Below are positions 1-32,081 of a stretch of DNA of 64,000 nt, one piece after another. Each line of letters begins with the position of its first letter. Position 1 is the stretch's first letter. Below the pieces are notes generated by a model, which searched no databases, had not been told where the DNA came from, and saw nothing but the letters and a program-made list of their open reading frames with translations. The position numbers and the translations under genes were made by a program. The DNA is from Trileptium ribeirensis (Eukaryota; Nematoda; Enoplea; Enoplida; Thoracostomopsidae): assembly GCA_030248225.1 (NCBI GenBank), contig JASANE010011821.1, positions 23,465 through 87,464 on the forward strand, given 5' to 3'.

Positions 1-564
1 GAGATTTATAGCTTTCAGATGACTTACGGCGTGAATTAATCCGCCCAGCCAAAGTTAAATTATGCGAATCACCCTAAAAACCTAATAACGGACATTGTCA
101 AATTTCAATACCCTACGGCTGGTAAAAAATCATCTCTTCACTCGCTCATTCCCTAAACTCAGAACTAATTATAAAGTTTGTCACTTGTCAGGTATTCAAG
201 AATTCGGGCCCAGAGTTGAATCACATGCCGTAAGACATTACTAAATTTACAATACAATACAATAATGTTTTGGAATACTATAAAAACATCGTGAGAAAAA
301 TATACGTTTTGAAAGCGAGTTTTATTTGTAACTGTAATTTCCAGTAATAAGATAACCAGAAAGGGGTTAACTCTTGGCCTCTAGGGTTGCCACAAAGTTC
401 AATTTCATCACGTAACATTTGTACACCATTGAGAAATCGAAATGTAATCGTTTTTCCACGCGTAGCGTAGCACGCAACCTTTTCCACTGAATCAATATCG
501 GGAACAAACATACATAACGCATATTGAAGAATTTAACTAATATATACTATATATGCACGCAATA

Positions 565-1085
565 AAATTTTAACATCTCAGTTACCGCACCAGTTTATTT
601 TGTAGAGCAATTCATTATCTACATATCTACCCCTGGTGTGCTGTAATTTTCAAAAACATGAAAGAAGCAATATCTCTGAACTAATATATAGGTTTTGTCT
701 TATTTTGTATAGTAATTCAGTCTCTATATATCCACTATTGTCATTGATCCACATGTGCTATTTTTGTCATTAAGGATTTTGAATGTGTTCATGAGACCCA
801 AACACATGTAAACGACAATATCTCTGTAACCGCTCGAACTATATGAGTGATGCTTGTCTGATTTTGTAGGGCAATTTATCCTGGATGTTGATGCTCAATA
901 ACTTGGTATGTATTATCATCAACTTTTAAACAACGTGGTTGATGTTCATGCTGAAGTTTCATATGATGATGCGCAGTACGCATGAGTATGTCTCTCTAAA
1001 TTCATATTCAACACTCAGAGTTTACCATCTTGGCAATAAGACAAGGTTTTAGTATTATGTTGGCAACACAATGTTGTAATGTGGT
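565..1085. repeat. Dispersed repeat family R1, copy 1, with internal sub-repeats
   Basis: Two to three diverged units of about 150-180 bases each contain an 'aatatctctg' phrase followed by 'ttttgta-g-gcaattt'. The copy ends at 1003-1062 with a block (core 'acactcagag', then 'cttggcaataagacaag') that recurs near 26152-26207 and 51287-51345. The shared end next to variable sub-repeats suggests a mobile element family rather than chance. No coding frame and no terminal inverted repeat were seen. Confidence 0.55.
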
Positions 1086-4038
1086 ATATAAAATTTTTGG
1101 TGTAATGTCTTCTCCAACTATAAGGTTTATATATGATTGAAAAGTATTGAAAGAATTTAAGGGAAGCTTTTGATCAATGACGTACTCCAGTAACGTTTGA
1201 CGCATGGATTATAAAGATAATTCTGGTTCTGTGGCCTCTTTTTTTGCTCCCGGCCAACAGGACTCACCCTTATATCCCTTCGGAGTCTTAACTCAGTAGA
1301 GTGCGTGCAAAAATGACCGATTGCTCCGATTTGCTACTTCGCTTACTACCTTGTACCTCGTACTGGCGAAGTCTGAATCGACACTGCCCCGGTTTATGTA
1401 GCCAGCATTATATTTTTCACATTCAGTAAACATATCCTAAGCTACTACATATCCTTCAACATAAAATTAATAAATGATCGATGAAGACGTCGGCAACATC
1501 AATCTGCTCGGCCCACTACGGAATAGTATTGTATCGCTATTAAATGGTGATCGTATGCATGATTGTGTTAGTCCTGCATATATATCGGACTACCAAAAAT
1601 GCACTTATGTAGAAAATATAGGTAACTACAGCAAGAAAGGGTTCGAATGTCGCAAAATTTACGATAGTATCGTAAAGCTCTTAAGGAATTTTCATTTGAG
1701 ACGGCCGGCTATGAAAATTAAGCAAAATTAATTACTATGTGTTAATCTATATATAGTAACAAAAATCGTATAGTCTATCCCACAAAATTCGGGCGGATTT
1801 AAACCTAATAAAAACATGAGTTATTCAATTAGAGTTTTTGCGCGTGAAATATTTTTGAACCGCATATACCACCATAAATCATAATTTTGTTCAGCGCCAC
1901 TAGGCCTATACCATGGGGTTCAGACGATTTTCAGGCACAACAATCCAGGAAATTGTAAAGCAGTATCGGCAACTTAGCAACTTCATCATTATACATACAT
2001 CAGTGGATTCTATCTCGTCAACTCTCGCTGCTCAATTTACATCCTTCGGGCATAATCCATTTTGTGTAACTCACCTTAGCATCCCTCAGCCAGCCATTCA
2101 AAATTGGAAAGGGTGCCGGAGTTTTGGGCGTAGACATTAAGAAAATGATCCGATCCGCAAATTTTATGCGGTAGCTCCAATTTAATGAAAAATATAATTT
2201 TTAAATGGATAAACTCTGATTTGGGCATATCGGATTGGATCCTATGTGGCTATAAACCGTATCGCATTGACTGCGCTGTTAATTCGGCCAAATGCTGCCA
2301 AATGAAAATATTCTGAAAATGGGCCAAACGTTCCAGGTTATTATGATTTTTCGACATATTCCTGAATAGTTACGGGATTTTAAACGATCATCGAAACTGG
2401 AGCTAGTATTTTGTGCTGGACCTTTCTAAATATTCTTCTGCTTTTGAATTTCCCGATATTTACGTAGATAAATAATGCGATACAATTTAAGTTACGTTGG
2501 GACAATGTAGTTGATAAATCAACAATTTTGATGAATTGTTGACAACATATGTTAAAAGTCATGGCAAAGGAATGGCCCCAAAAATCGATACTCATTACAG
2601 GATGGGACATAAACCAGATGATTTTAAACTTTTAAGACACCACTCCAGATGCATCACAGCGTTCGGAGAATTCAGTAACTTTCGAAAGTCTGCAAAAGCA
2701 AGTATAAACAAAACATGACTAGAAGGTTTTTTATAAGGATGCATAGGCGGGACACACTATTTACGGTGTATGACATCACACAAAAACTTTTATAACGTTG
2801 CGCACGACAAATAGGGTTATCATCGGGAGCACCCTGAGCAACGAAAAATTCTTCCATCTGCCGTTATCAATGTGAGTCCAATTTCCGAAAGAAAACTGAG
2901 CTTGGATTCGAGACCAAACACAGCGACATGATTAAAAACAAATGCAACAATAAATTCAACAGAATTACAAACATTAGGTATGCGTTTTGAATTTCAAATT
3001 GATCACGTCAAACTGACGTATATCCCCTCTTGTATTGTAGTGTAAAACATGAATATAAACCACTAATTCATTCCGAATATTGTGATATATATAATTTGTA
3101 CAGATTCGATGCACCCTTGTCTCCCAGTTAAGAAGACAGCTTTTTAAAGGAACGGCTGTCATATAACTGAATCATCCATTCCAAATACGGGTATAGTAAG
3201 GGCAAGAGCGGTATTATATTGGAAGCTAAGTTGCGACTAGGAATTACAATATGGTCCGTATTTACATTGTTAATGTTTATTATTATACATAACAGTAATA
3301 GCAGTATTAGTTTGTGCCTTATGTGCTATTATTTTATGGTTTAGAACTTTTTATTGAAAAATTGGTGCAAAAGGGGCGAACCTGATCACGAAGTGATCTC
3401 TTTTGGGGGTGAGAGATGATTGGGGGTACAGAGACTATGGGGGCATAGTTTCCAAAAGATGGGTGCTATAGCAAGCGTAAAATAATTTTTCCCCCCCAAC
3501 TGGGATTGGGCCGAAAAATTTGGCTCGGCTCTACCTATTGTTTGTTGTCTACCGCTAATATCTGGATGGCTTTTTAACGGAACCGTTTGCTTTTGCGGAA
3601 TGCCCAACCTTTGTTTGATTTGTTTTCTTCATATTCTATAATCTAATATTGATTGATTTAATAGTCGGTTGTATAACAATTATTATTTAATATTTTACGA
3701 TTCATATATCTTTCATCATATTTTGAAACCTCTTAGAAACCTATATCTACTCACTGGACCGTTAGTCAGTATATATACGTAAAGTTTTGTCGCAGTGGTA
3801 TATATATATATTTGTAGCTCGAATTTGATGGTCTGGAGCTCAGTTGACGTTATCACTTTTAAGCTTCATATATATGCAGGTGGCGTTACGTAAACTGTTG
3901 AGCCACAAAATGGACAATATGTACAGTTTTTGCTTTTATTGGCATCTTGAAGCACAGAATTTATCCAGTGACTTGTCCCGAGAGAAATGTTTTTTCATTA
4001 GAATTAGGTGTGCATACATTATGTATGTCTGTGTACGA

Positions 4039-4060
4039 ATATATATATATATATATATAT
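4039..4060. repeat. AT dinucleotide microsatellite
   Basis: Eleven uninterrupted AT units inside a generally TA-rich stretch. Confidence 0.9.
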
Positions 4061-6150
4061 GAATAGACATCTACGTAGATGATATATAATAATTGTTTGT
4101 ATATATGGCTGCAATTTCAGTCTCTGTGTACTCTTTGTGGCACGCAATTGTTGGAACTATTTTTATAGCACAATGTTAAATTACCTTATATAGTGACTAG
4201 TATATATGTTTCAAACCGGATCGGTATTCTTAGAGATTGTAGTTGGCAACGACGAGCTTGCTTGAAGACTAACTTGTCTCGTCCTACTATATACAATGTA
4301 AAAGAAAACTCAAAATGCTTGATTGCGAAATTATACAACTAACGACCAATGACATCGACCCCTTCGTCATGCATATGTTGGTTAAATGTCTTGCGTTACG
4401 CAGATCTTGGTAACTGCGGCTTCTGTAGTCAGTCTAATGATAACTGTGGATTCGGGTCCAGGACGATTTAATATACGCTAATTTCGGTAAGACCGGGCCT
4501 AGTTCCAACGCATGGACATTTGAAGGAACCAAAAACGGATTGATATCTGGTTTACGGTAATATACAGTTACCGTGGGTTTATTAATTAGCTACAAAAGGA
4601 CAGCAAACTTATCGGTATAAAAAACGTTGTAGAAATAAGTGAAACATAGCGTGTAAACATCTGACTGGATGAAACTGACCTGTCCACAACCATTCGACAT
4701 GTTCATGCTTGGGGGAAATTGTAATGTTATAGGGGGAATATATTTCGCTTAAAAATACTAAACATTTCCATATTTTCATATAGTGCATATATTTTCAAGC
4801 CTTGTAAAACTACGTTTTTGCATTAGAAATAGTGGTAATTAATCTTTAAAAACATTTTGCATACAGAAAACATAAATTTTCACACGTAAAAATGTTTGGA
4901 TTTAGTTGAACATGGGCTTTCGGCCGAGTGGGGAGACCGACATATGGAGAAATCTTAACATGGGGATTTGGAAAGTGGGGGGTTCCGCTGTGGGCAGGCC
5001 GATGAAAATGGGCGCCAAGCCCTATGAACGACATCCACGGATTCAGTACTTTTGGGCTGTCTTGTTGCTTCTTACATATGTTAATGTCGCCGTTAACAAA
5101 CCCATTTTGCCTCACGCATTGCTTGCGCAGCACTAAAAAACTGTGCACAAACTGAGGGCAGTAGCCACGACCCCACGGGTCGATCTGCTTAACTTACAGC
5201 TATGGTCCACTCAGATTTTAATTGCACTGACAGTATAGTTGATGCTTACTGCTTGTACAATAAATAAAAGCATGTCCTTGTACTCATTTCAACTGTATTA
5301 AAACAGTGGTTATAAACACCGTTTTGTCGTAAAAATACGACATGTTCTTAATCGCCATGAGAAACTCATAACGTATGTTTGGCTACGATCAAAAATAACA
5401 TCAAAGCCTTCTTAAGTACCAATGGTAAAAACATCGCTTGGCAATGGTGTTTGCGAAAGAACAAGAATTCGAAATGTTTGAAAACCATTCGCGAATCGAA
5501 CGACTTGTTTCTGTCCATAGCTGTGCATTGTTGCAGCTAAACACTCAATCACTCGCCAGTGTCATAAAAAATTAATGCTGCTAAAGTGTCCTATCCAATG
5601 AAATAGAATTGTTTGGGATTTTTGGGTGCAAGGCTGTGACCGTATTATTTTGCGTATACAAAATAAGCTAGCACATTTCCTATCCGACAAAAATGCTGAG
5701 TGTAAAATCTTCAAAGTTGTGGGGGTTTTATACAAACAGACAAATAGTGTTTTTAATCTCTATCTCCTAAGGGAAATTAGTTGTTATACTCTGTTTTAGA
5801 TTGATGTTTCGATTTAAAATATATCAGGTGATCGGACACATTGGCGCGTCGCAAACTAATGCTTCTGGTATTTTTATATTTTCTGTTATTGGTTATAAAT
5901 TTCATTTTGAGACACTCCAAACCCAAATTCCTATAGTAATACCGAATTGATTTGAACAAAATAAGCAGATCGTACCTAGGATATCGGTTATTAAAATTTT
6001 GGATTCCTGTATTTTTGCTGCATTTTCGTAAAAAATGACATTTTCTTTTTGGATTAAAATACAAAGTGTTAGGAATCGTTGAAAACTGTTACAATGCTGA
6101 AGAAATACAACGTTGCTAATGGTGTAATAAATGCCAGCATCGCATTTCAG

Positions 6151-25577
<19,427 letters not shown>

Positions 25578-26151
25578 TAAATTAAGATCTTATATATTTT
25601 CAGAATTATTTGTTATTCTAGATAGCTTGTAAGTGCAACACTCGTCAGAAAGTAATTTTCGGGACGACATATTGTGACGACTTCACGCAACTCCGTTGGA
25701 AGCATTTTTATACTGACGTAGCGAAATTTTGTTATTTTAATAATTGTTTTAATATCTGTACTGAGACGTATCATGGGAGACTCGTTCAGTATTCGCTCAG
25801 TTGACGACATTTAGTTTTGGCGAACACTATCATCAAAATGTTTTTATGTTTCGAAAACTTGAGGAAGATTATATAAATTTGAAGAAGCGGCGCTTTTAGA
25901 ACTAATCGTGTTTTGATGTTTCAAGTGTAAAACAAACAGTGACGCACTAAGCAGATACATTTCAGAAACTATTGAATGATATTCGCATCATTTTGTTGGT
26001 TGATGTTCGATATGGGTATACTGCGTTGCCAATGTGGTTACGTCCGCTGCAGTGTTGATTCAAAACTGACTTAAATTCATCCATGATAACGATGCTTTTC
26101 ATGACAGAAAGTTACGGTAAAGTTTAGTGACTGCTGGCATAAATTGCATTT

Positions 26152-26207
26152 TCAGCACTCAGAATTCACCACCTTGGCGATGAGAAAAGCTACTAGTGTA
26201 TAATGCG
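26152..26207. repeat. Dispersed repeat family R1, copy 2 (end block only)
   Basis: Contains AGCACTCAGAATTCACCACC followed by 'ttggcgatgagaaaagctac', closely matching 51287-51345 and more loosely 1003-1062. Confidence 0.65.
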
Positions 26208-26240
26208 GGTTTCACACAAAAATGCGAGCAGAAATCAGGC

Positions 26241-26765
26241 ATTTTTGTCTCTTACGGCCTCTCGTAAGAGACAAAAATCTTTTAAGGCTGGCTGTATAAT
26301 TTAAGTTTCATGTAGATAAGGCACTACATATAGATATACATTAAGGCACTTATGTATCGTATGGTCAGTTGTAAGATATTTTAGTCTCTTACAGCTGTCG
26401 TTAAGAGATTTTTGTCTTTCAGAGATAGCCATTGAAGTCAAATGTCTTTAACCGCTGCCCTTACGAGATTATAACAGTACAGACTTAAGGATAGTTATAA
26501 CAGATTTTAGCTTGTTGTGCGTTGCAGTTTAAGAGAAAAGTTTTAAAAGACTTTAAAACCTTACGGATACCTGTAAGAGCCCTTTGTCTCTTATAGCTGG
26601 TTATAAAAGACAACATAGTTTCTTACAGCTAACCGCAAAAGGCAAAAATGTGTTACTACTAAATGAAAGAGATTTACGCCTGTTTTAGCTCGCTGTTAGG
26701 TATTTGTGTTTCGGGCATTTCTAAGAAACAAAAATCTCTTGTAGCAAGCTGTAAGAGACAATTCG
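26241..26765. repeat. Field of diverged palindromes based on CTCTTAC/GTAAGAG
   Basis: The first is a perfect hairpin: ATTTTTGTCTCTTACG (26241-26256), six-base loop, CGTAAGAGACAAAAAT (26263-26278). At least six further variants follow (around 26385, 26450, 26570, 26598, 26625 and 26737), typically TCTCTTACAGC facing GCTGTAAGAGA. Non-coding; either a palindromic tandem repeat or nested foldback elements. Confidence 0.8.
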
Positions 26766-26884
26766 TACAGCTTTTTACTAAAGCAACCTTTTTATCGGTC
26801 TAATTGATGTCGCAAATAGCTAATTTCTGTAATATTAAGAATATTATGCGTCATCTATGTCCCCATATTATGGGCGACCCAGCC

Positions 26885-27195
26885 TGCTAGAAATCGAGGT
26901 CCGCCCGGCCCGCAGCTGCAAAATTTCGGCTCAGCCCGTTTGCAATCGTGCGTAGGCAAGTTCAATATAAAGGATACGGGCTATATAAAGACAAAAAACG
27001 CATATCTGAAATGAGCCCAAGAAGGAATTCTTAAAACGAATCCAAGATTTTGGAACGTTGTACTATTCATTCGGTCTTTGACTGAGGTGAGAAGAAGCCG
27101 AAATTTTTCGGCCCGACTCGGCCCGTAAGAAATCGAGCTCGGCCCGTCCCGGATCTGTAACATTTCGGCCCCGCGCGGCTCGTTCGTAATCAGGT
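26885..27195. repeat. GC-rich direct duplication with GGCCCG motifs
   Basis: The phrase 'agaaatcgag-tc-gcccg' followed by 'atttcggc' occurs at about 26889-26945 and again at 27128-27190. The GGCCCG-rich style is like the subterminal GGGTCGGGT repeats of the Merlin element, but no inverted ends were found. Confidence 0.5.
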
Positions 27196-28159
27196 GGCCT
27201 CCAGCATGTAAATTCACCAGCTCTGGTCCTCAGCCTGAAATACATACATATAGCGCACAGTATTTCTCTAACCAGCCAGAACTTATAATTATTATTGTAT
27301 CCTTAATTCCACCTCATGTGCATTTTACTAAGGAACCATGATATAAATTGCTGTTATAATATTCCCTGTAAAACTTGGAGCTTGGTAGTCATTTCTTTTG
27401 GTGTATATCATAGTTATCGTTTGTGCGCGTGATCGGAAAAGATATACGGAGTAGATAATTCTGTTTCCAGTATTCAATTCATAAAGTATAAGAGTATTTG
27501 TTGAGTTTCATTTGCTTTCCTTTGAAATATGAATGAAGCGTGGCTAATTTAGCCGCTAAATCCACGTTTATGAGGATCTAAGGTAGGATTCCACAAGTAA
27601 TACTCAGGCAGGCAAGATCCAGTAGCAATATAGTCAAATCCGGCAGTTTGATCCTTAGCATAGAATATCCTAACAATACCACTGTAACATCCATGAAATG
27701 TGTTTAAATAACAAGTGTTTAAATAACAATCGCAAACTGTGCCTAGTGTTCATTAACATAACATCACTACATATGTACTTATTGGCTGTTTCATGTGAGC
27801 GTTCCTTCGCCAAGTGATCGATACTTTCCTTCCGATAAACTGTAAAATAGTGTCAAAAATAATAGTTTCTCGAAAATTATAAGTTTTCCCCACTGAAAAT
27901 GATTGACCTAGTTTTGTTTGGCTTTATGCCTCCATTCTTATCTAACATAATAGCTGGGAGCGGTTTTATCAGTTTACAACCCTTTTGTGTTTGAACGTTA
28001 TGTTGCTTGCGTCATTTTTCTCAAAAATCGTGTTAATCATCCAACTTAAAATTTCAAATATACATGCATATTTACGCTAAAGCCTGTTTTAAAACACAGG
28101 TAGGTACATATTTGCGACATAGTCATGTTTTTGAAAATAGCCATAAGCAATACGTAACT

Positions 28160-29320
28160 GAACCAGCACCATAAGACATCGGTTGATGGGATACGTACAG
28201 TTATAAGCATTGGTTGGTGTATTACAAGGTTACATTTACAAAAAATTGAGAATTATCTGTACTTGCTGCCGTCTGGCTCACCGATTGATGGGGATAGGAA
28301 TAAGATATATATGCTTAGTTTGATGTGATTGCTTCTTTCCTTTGGCCGAAATTAGAGATTTGATCGTAATTGTTTGCGAATGGATTACCGATCTATGTGG
28401 TAGTTACTGTATAGTTTATTGTGATTAAAGAACTACTTTGGCCAAAATTTGCGATTTTATCAGTTAATTGTTGCCGTTCGGCTCATCGATTGAAGGATAG
28501 GGATAGTATAAGAGTAGTGTTATGTGATTACAGGGTTACTTTAGTCAAAAGTTGAGATTTGAGCCTTAGGTACTGCCGGCTGGCTCGCGGATCAATGATG
28601 TAGGTATAGTATAAGCATTGGTTAAAGTGATTACAAGTTTTCTGACCAGAAATTGAAATTGGGATCTGTACATTTTGCCGCCAGGCTCACCGATTGCTTG
28701 GGTAGGCATAGTATAGCTTGATGTGATTAGGATTACTTTGGCCAAAAATTGAGATTTAACCTGTAGTTGTTCCGGTTGGCTCACCGATTTATGGATTTGG
28801 TATAGTATAGTTTGTTGCGGTTACAGAGGTAGTTTTGCCAAAAATTGGGATTTTATCCGCAGTTGTTGCCGCCCGGTTCACCGATTGATGTGGTAGGTGT
28901 AATATAAGTATAGTTTGATGTGATTACCGGATTACGTTGGCCAAAAGTTGAGATTTCAGCCGTAGTTGTTGCCACCTGGCTTACCGATCAATGGTTTAAA
29001 GCATAGTTTGATGTGATTATATGGTTACTTTGGCCAAAAATTTGGAGTTGATTTGTAATTGTTACGGCCCGGCTCACCTATTGATGGGGTAGGTGTAGGA
29101 TGAACATTGTTTGATAAGGTTACTTTGGTTAAAATTTGGAATTTGATCTGTAGTTGTTATCGCCTGGCTCACCAATTAATGGATAGTGTAAACACATTTG
29201 ATGTAGTTACAGTGTTACTTTGGCCGTAATTTGGCCTGTGATTTTTGGCGCCCCGCTCGCCGATTGATGGGGTTGGTATATTATAATAGTTTGATGTAAT
29301 TACAGTTACTTTGATTAAAA
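28160..29320. repeat. Minisatellite, about ten units of roughly 95-105 bases
   Basis: Each unit has GCCG-C-GGCTCACCGATTGATGG-like text, then 'ataagcatagtttgatgtg', then 'attac--ggttactttggcc' and 'aaaattgagattt'. Clear starts occur near 28264, 28472, 28575, 28676, 28770, 28866, 28970, 29064, 29158 and 29247. Units differ by many substitutions and small gaps, so the array is old. Confidence 0.85.
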
Positions 29321-30198
29321 TTCATAATATTGAGAATTCATACGTTTTTATAATCTATTTGAAATATTACATAATCTGTGAAAAATACAATTAATGCGAA
29401 CAATGCATTTCAATGCAGTGGTATATATATTAAAGCGTTCCAATGAATTTGAACAAAGATATTAAAAGGATTTTATTCGACTTTCGTGTATATGACTGCT
29501 CGGGTATGTTGTTTCTTAACTTGGAAAAATGTAACATACTTCAGTAAAAACATACCAATGTTTGTTTTCAACGGCTATTTATGGCTTGGCGACTTTTTAC
29601 ATTTAGTTATAGTTAGAACCTTCCTACATGATGAATTATTATGTATGTCGTACAATGTATAACAAACTTTTGCCACGCCAGCGGATTGAACTACATCGTT
29701 TGGATTAGAGCCTTGTACGTTAGCCACTATGGTATTTAAGAACTTTTTCTCAGTCATGAACCTCATAAACCGAACGAATAACATGGCACATGCGAACGCA
29801 CGCAGTACGAAAAGCTCGATTGGCTTATCGCGTCGCAATGAACAGTCACAAACATATGCATCTACGCGGGAAAGGCCTAAGAAATTAAACATGTTCATTT
29901 TGTGCAAAATGTTTTGATTCACGACTTTTACAGATGACTTGCCATAAGATTGCTTGGCGGAAGAATAATTTGATTATCCGAAAACAAACTCGCAGCATTT
30001 ACAAAACCTTTCGCACGAGGCTTCACAACCCTAAATCACTATACACCTTTTAAAAACGCTGCTAAATGCGGTCATATTATTCGATTTAAGACAATATGAT
30101 TGCAATTTGTTGACAATTTTATACGTCTTGATAGTTCATGAGAGCATTTTTGTTACAATACACAAATCAACTCCACAAAATTAACATTCAGATTCGAT

Positions 30199-30246
30199 AT
30201 GCATTTGTCCGTTTTATTTCTAACTACAGTTTGGACCTTAGTACAC
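30199..30246 (+). CDS. Possible signal-peptide exon of the UGT gene (weak)
   Basis: ATG followed by MHLSVLFLTTVWTLVH and then a stop in frame; a possible donor GT lies after ACCTTA. It looks like a secretory signal, which the downstream UGT lacks, but the exon between it and 31724 was not found, so the link is speculative. Confidence 0.15.
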
Positions 30247-31723
30247 TAAATTGATCAAAATACACAATTTTTTGTAGCAAATCCACAGCTTTATAAAAAA
30301 GGATTTTATTAATGGTATTGTACTATGGTGTTTTAAAACAAAGATATCGGCTTCTAGTTGTGGCTTTGCTACCTTAGGCTACATCCGAGCTACTTCGACG
30401 CTATAAACAAATTCTGTTCGTTTTCTGTATTAAAGTTTGCAGCGGTTTACTTGGTGGCGCAATTGTTACATAAATCGTTGTAATATATCGAATTATGTTT
30501 ATGGTTTTATGGTTTTTCATATATGAAATTTCAGTTTTTGGGGTAATTGAGAATTCGCAGACTGAAGCGCTCAGTACATTTCGATGTCGCCATAAATTTT
30601 ATGCGTGAGTAAACTTAAAATGACCATCCTATTTTTAATATTGCAATATTTTTGTACGAACACTTTTCTGTGCTTGCTTAATGTATTAAAACCGATTTGA
30701 GAACATCAGTAAGGTGGTATGAAATGGGCAATTTTTGGTTCGTAAATTCTTTAATGAAATCTACAAATTGTTGAAAACAAAATTTTGTCAGTTTTAAATT
30801 CGTGCGTTTTGTTCATGAACAGTGTTACAGGGAGGCATCGCTCGACACATGGGATGCCATAACTCAGCAATGGAAACTATTTTAAACATATTGTTCAGCA
30901 TTTGAACTCAAGAATTCTTAAACTTGTTAGTTAAAGCAAACGTATATTCTTAAGCAAATGTTGTTCGCGAACACAACCGTAGTTCTTAAATAAATTTACT
31001 TTTGTATAGATTATTTTGTCATGGAGAAATACGCAGCGACATCATTATGAGCATGTATGATTAAAATCACCAAGCATCAAATGTTTGCGAAGATTTGTTT
31101 TTAAAATTAAATATGCTTTGAAGATAATGACGTAGTAATCGTGCTCGCGCTGTGTTTGAATCGACAATTTATTAGTGAACATTTTATGGCTGAAATTGTT
31201 CGCGAACAAGTTCTTTTTTTATATAGTATTCCACTATGATTACAAGTTAATAATTTAATGACTGTGCATATTTGCTGAAAATTTATAATATGAAAATTGT
31301 TTGTTCGTGAATACTTGAACGTTTACTGAAACTCGTTTCGTGAACGGAAATTTGCTCAATTTCATTTGAGATGGCAATGTTCCCGAATGCTGAAAACTAA
31401 AAATTTTAACCACTTTAGGGTTGATTAATAAAAGAGAATCCTGAATTAGCAAAGTTCTAATCAGCAGTGAACCTTTTTTATTAATAAGAAATCGCAAAAA
31501 TTCTGTTCCGAGACAGTTAGTAATTTCTGGCAGTTGGATTCGACTTTGTCTAATTTTGGTTAACGAAAAACCGTGCCAAATTCACTGTTTGTTTCGTAAC
31601 AGCGGTTTTCGATCCCACATCGCCTTTGTTAAATTAGGATGGCCAACGGAGTCATTTTAAGTTTATACGCGCATTATTGCTAATGTGTTAGGTCATCGTC
31701 GAGCCTAACCATCAGATATTTAG

Positions 31724-32081
31724 GCACTCCCGTGGCGCATAAACATTGAAACGTGTCAAGTAGCGCTTGAAAACGTACCTGAAGCATTCGATGCAATCAC
31801 AAAGCAGCATTGGGACTTGATTGTAATGGATTTGTTTTTCGCTCCGTGTGCCTACGTTGTTCTCGGGCGCATAGCTGCGGCTAATCAAGCAACGGTTTCA
31901 AGTATGCCGCGCGTGCCACAATATATTTCAATTTCAACTAGTTTATTTCCACACTTTTCGCTAAACGATTTTGGTTTGCCGATGCCTATAGCACAAGCTA
32001 TTCCGAAGAAGTACTCGTTCGAGTTGAAACGATTTTGGGATCGCTTAACGTATTGTTTGGAGTACCGTATAGTCGAGCCAA
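31724..32081 (+). CDS. UGT exon: acceptor-binding N-terminal half
   Basis: Acceptor ATATTTAG (the TAG is in frame, forcing the exon to start after it), reading ALPWRINIETCQVALENVPE and on to YCLEYRIVEP. The donor is placed at GAGCCAA before GTAGGT, because then the next exon continues IATKYIDSLIKSGLEQHLPS, the usual family text. The open frame runs on to 32245 but loses family resemblance. Confidence 0.8.

Larger units (their letters stand above)
1..6150. other. Non-coding or unrecognised DNA upstream of first visible PFKFB exon
   Basis: No exon of a known protein was recognised on either strand. Short open frames exist (for example 1474-1731 on +, and the overlapping opposite-strand frames at 4846-5148) but none has a domain or flanking splice logic I can support. 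The earlier PFKFB exons (Walker A, kinase core) were searched for by eye using their conserved CDDP-type motif and were not seen, so they probably lie outside the window. The stretch contains a dispersed repeat at 565-1085 and a short AT dinucleotide run at 4039-4060. Confidence 0.5.

Noticed and set aside
4846..5148. Overlapping opposite-strand frames of 76 and 100 codons
   Set aside because: Mirror open frames in a GC-richer patch without motifs; typical of non-coding sequence with few stops.
29575..29922. 115-codon minus-strand frame
   Set aside because: No family resemblance, and another frame on + is open over the same bases.
31072..31120. HQA-like triplet as the missing PFKFB catalytic His exon
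   Set aside because: The surrounding translation (ASNVCEDLFLK) does not resemble the CHQAV-RCL block and ends at a stop.
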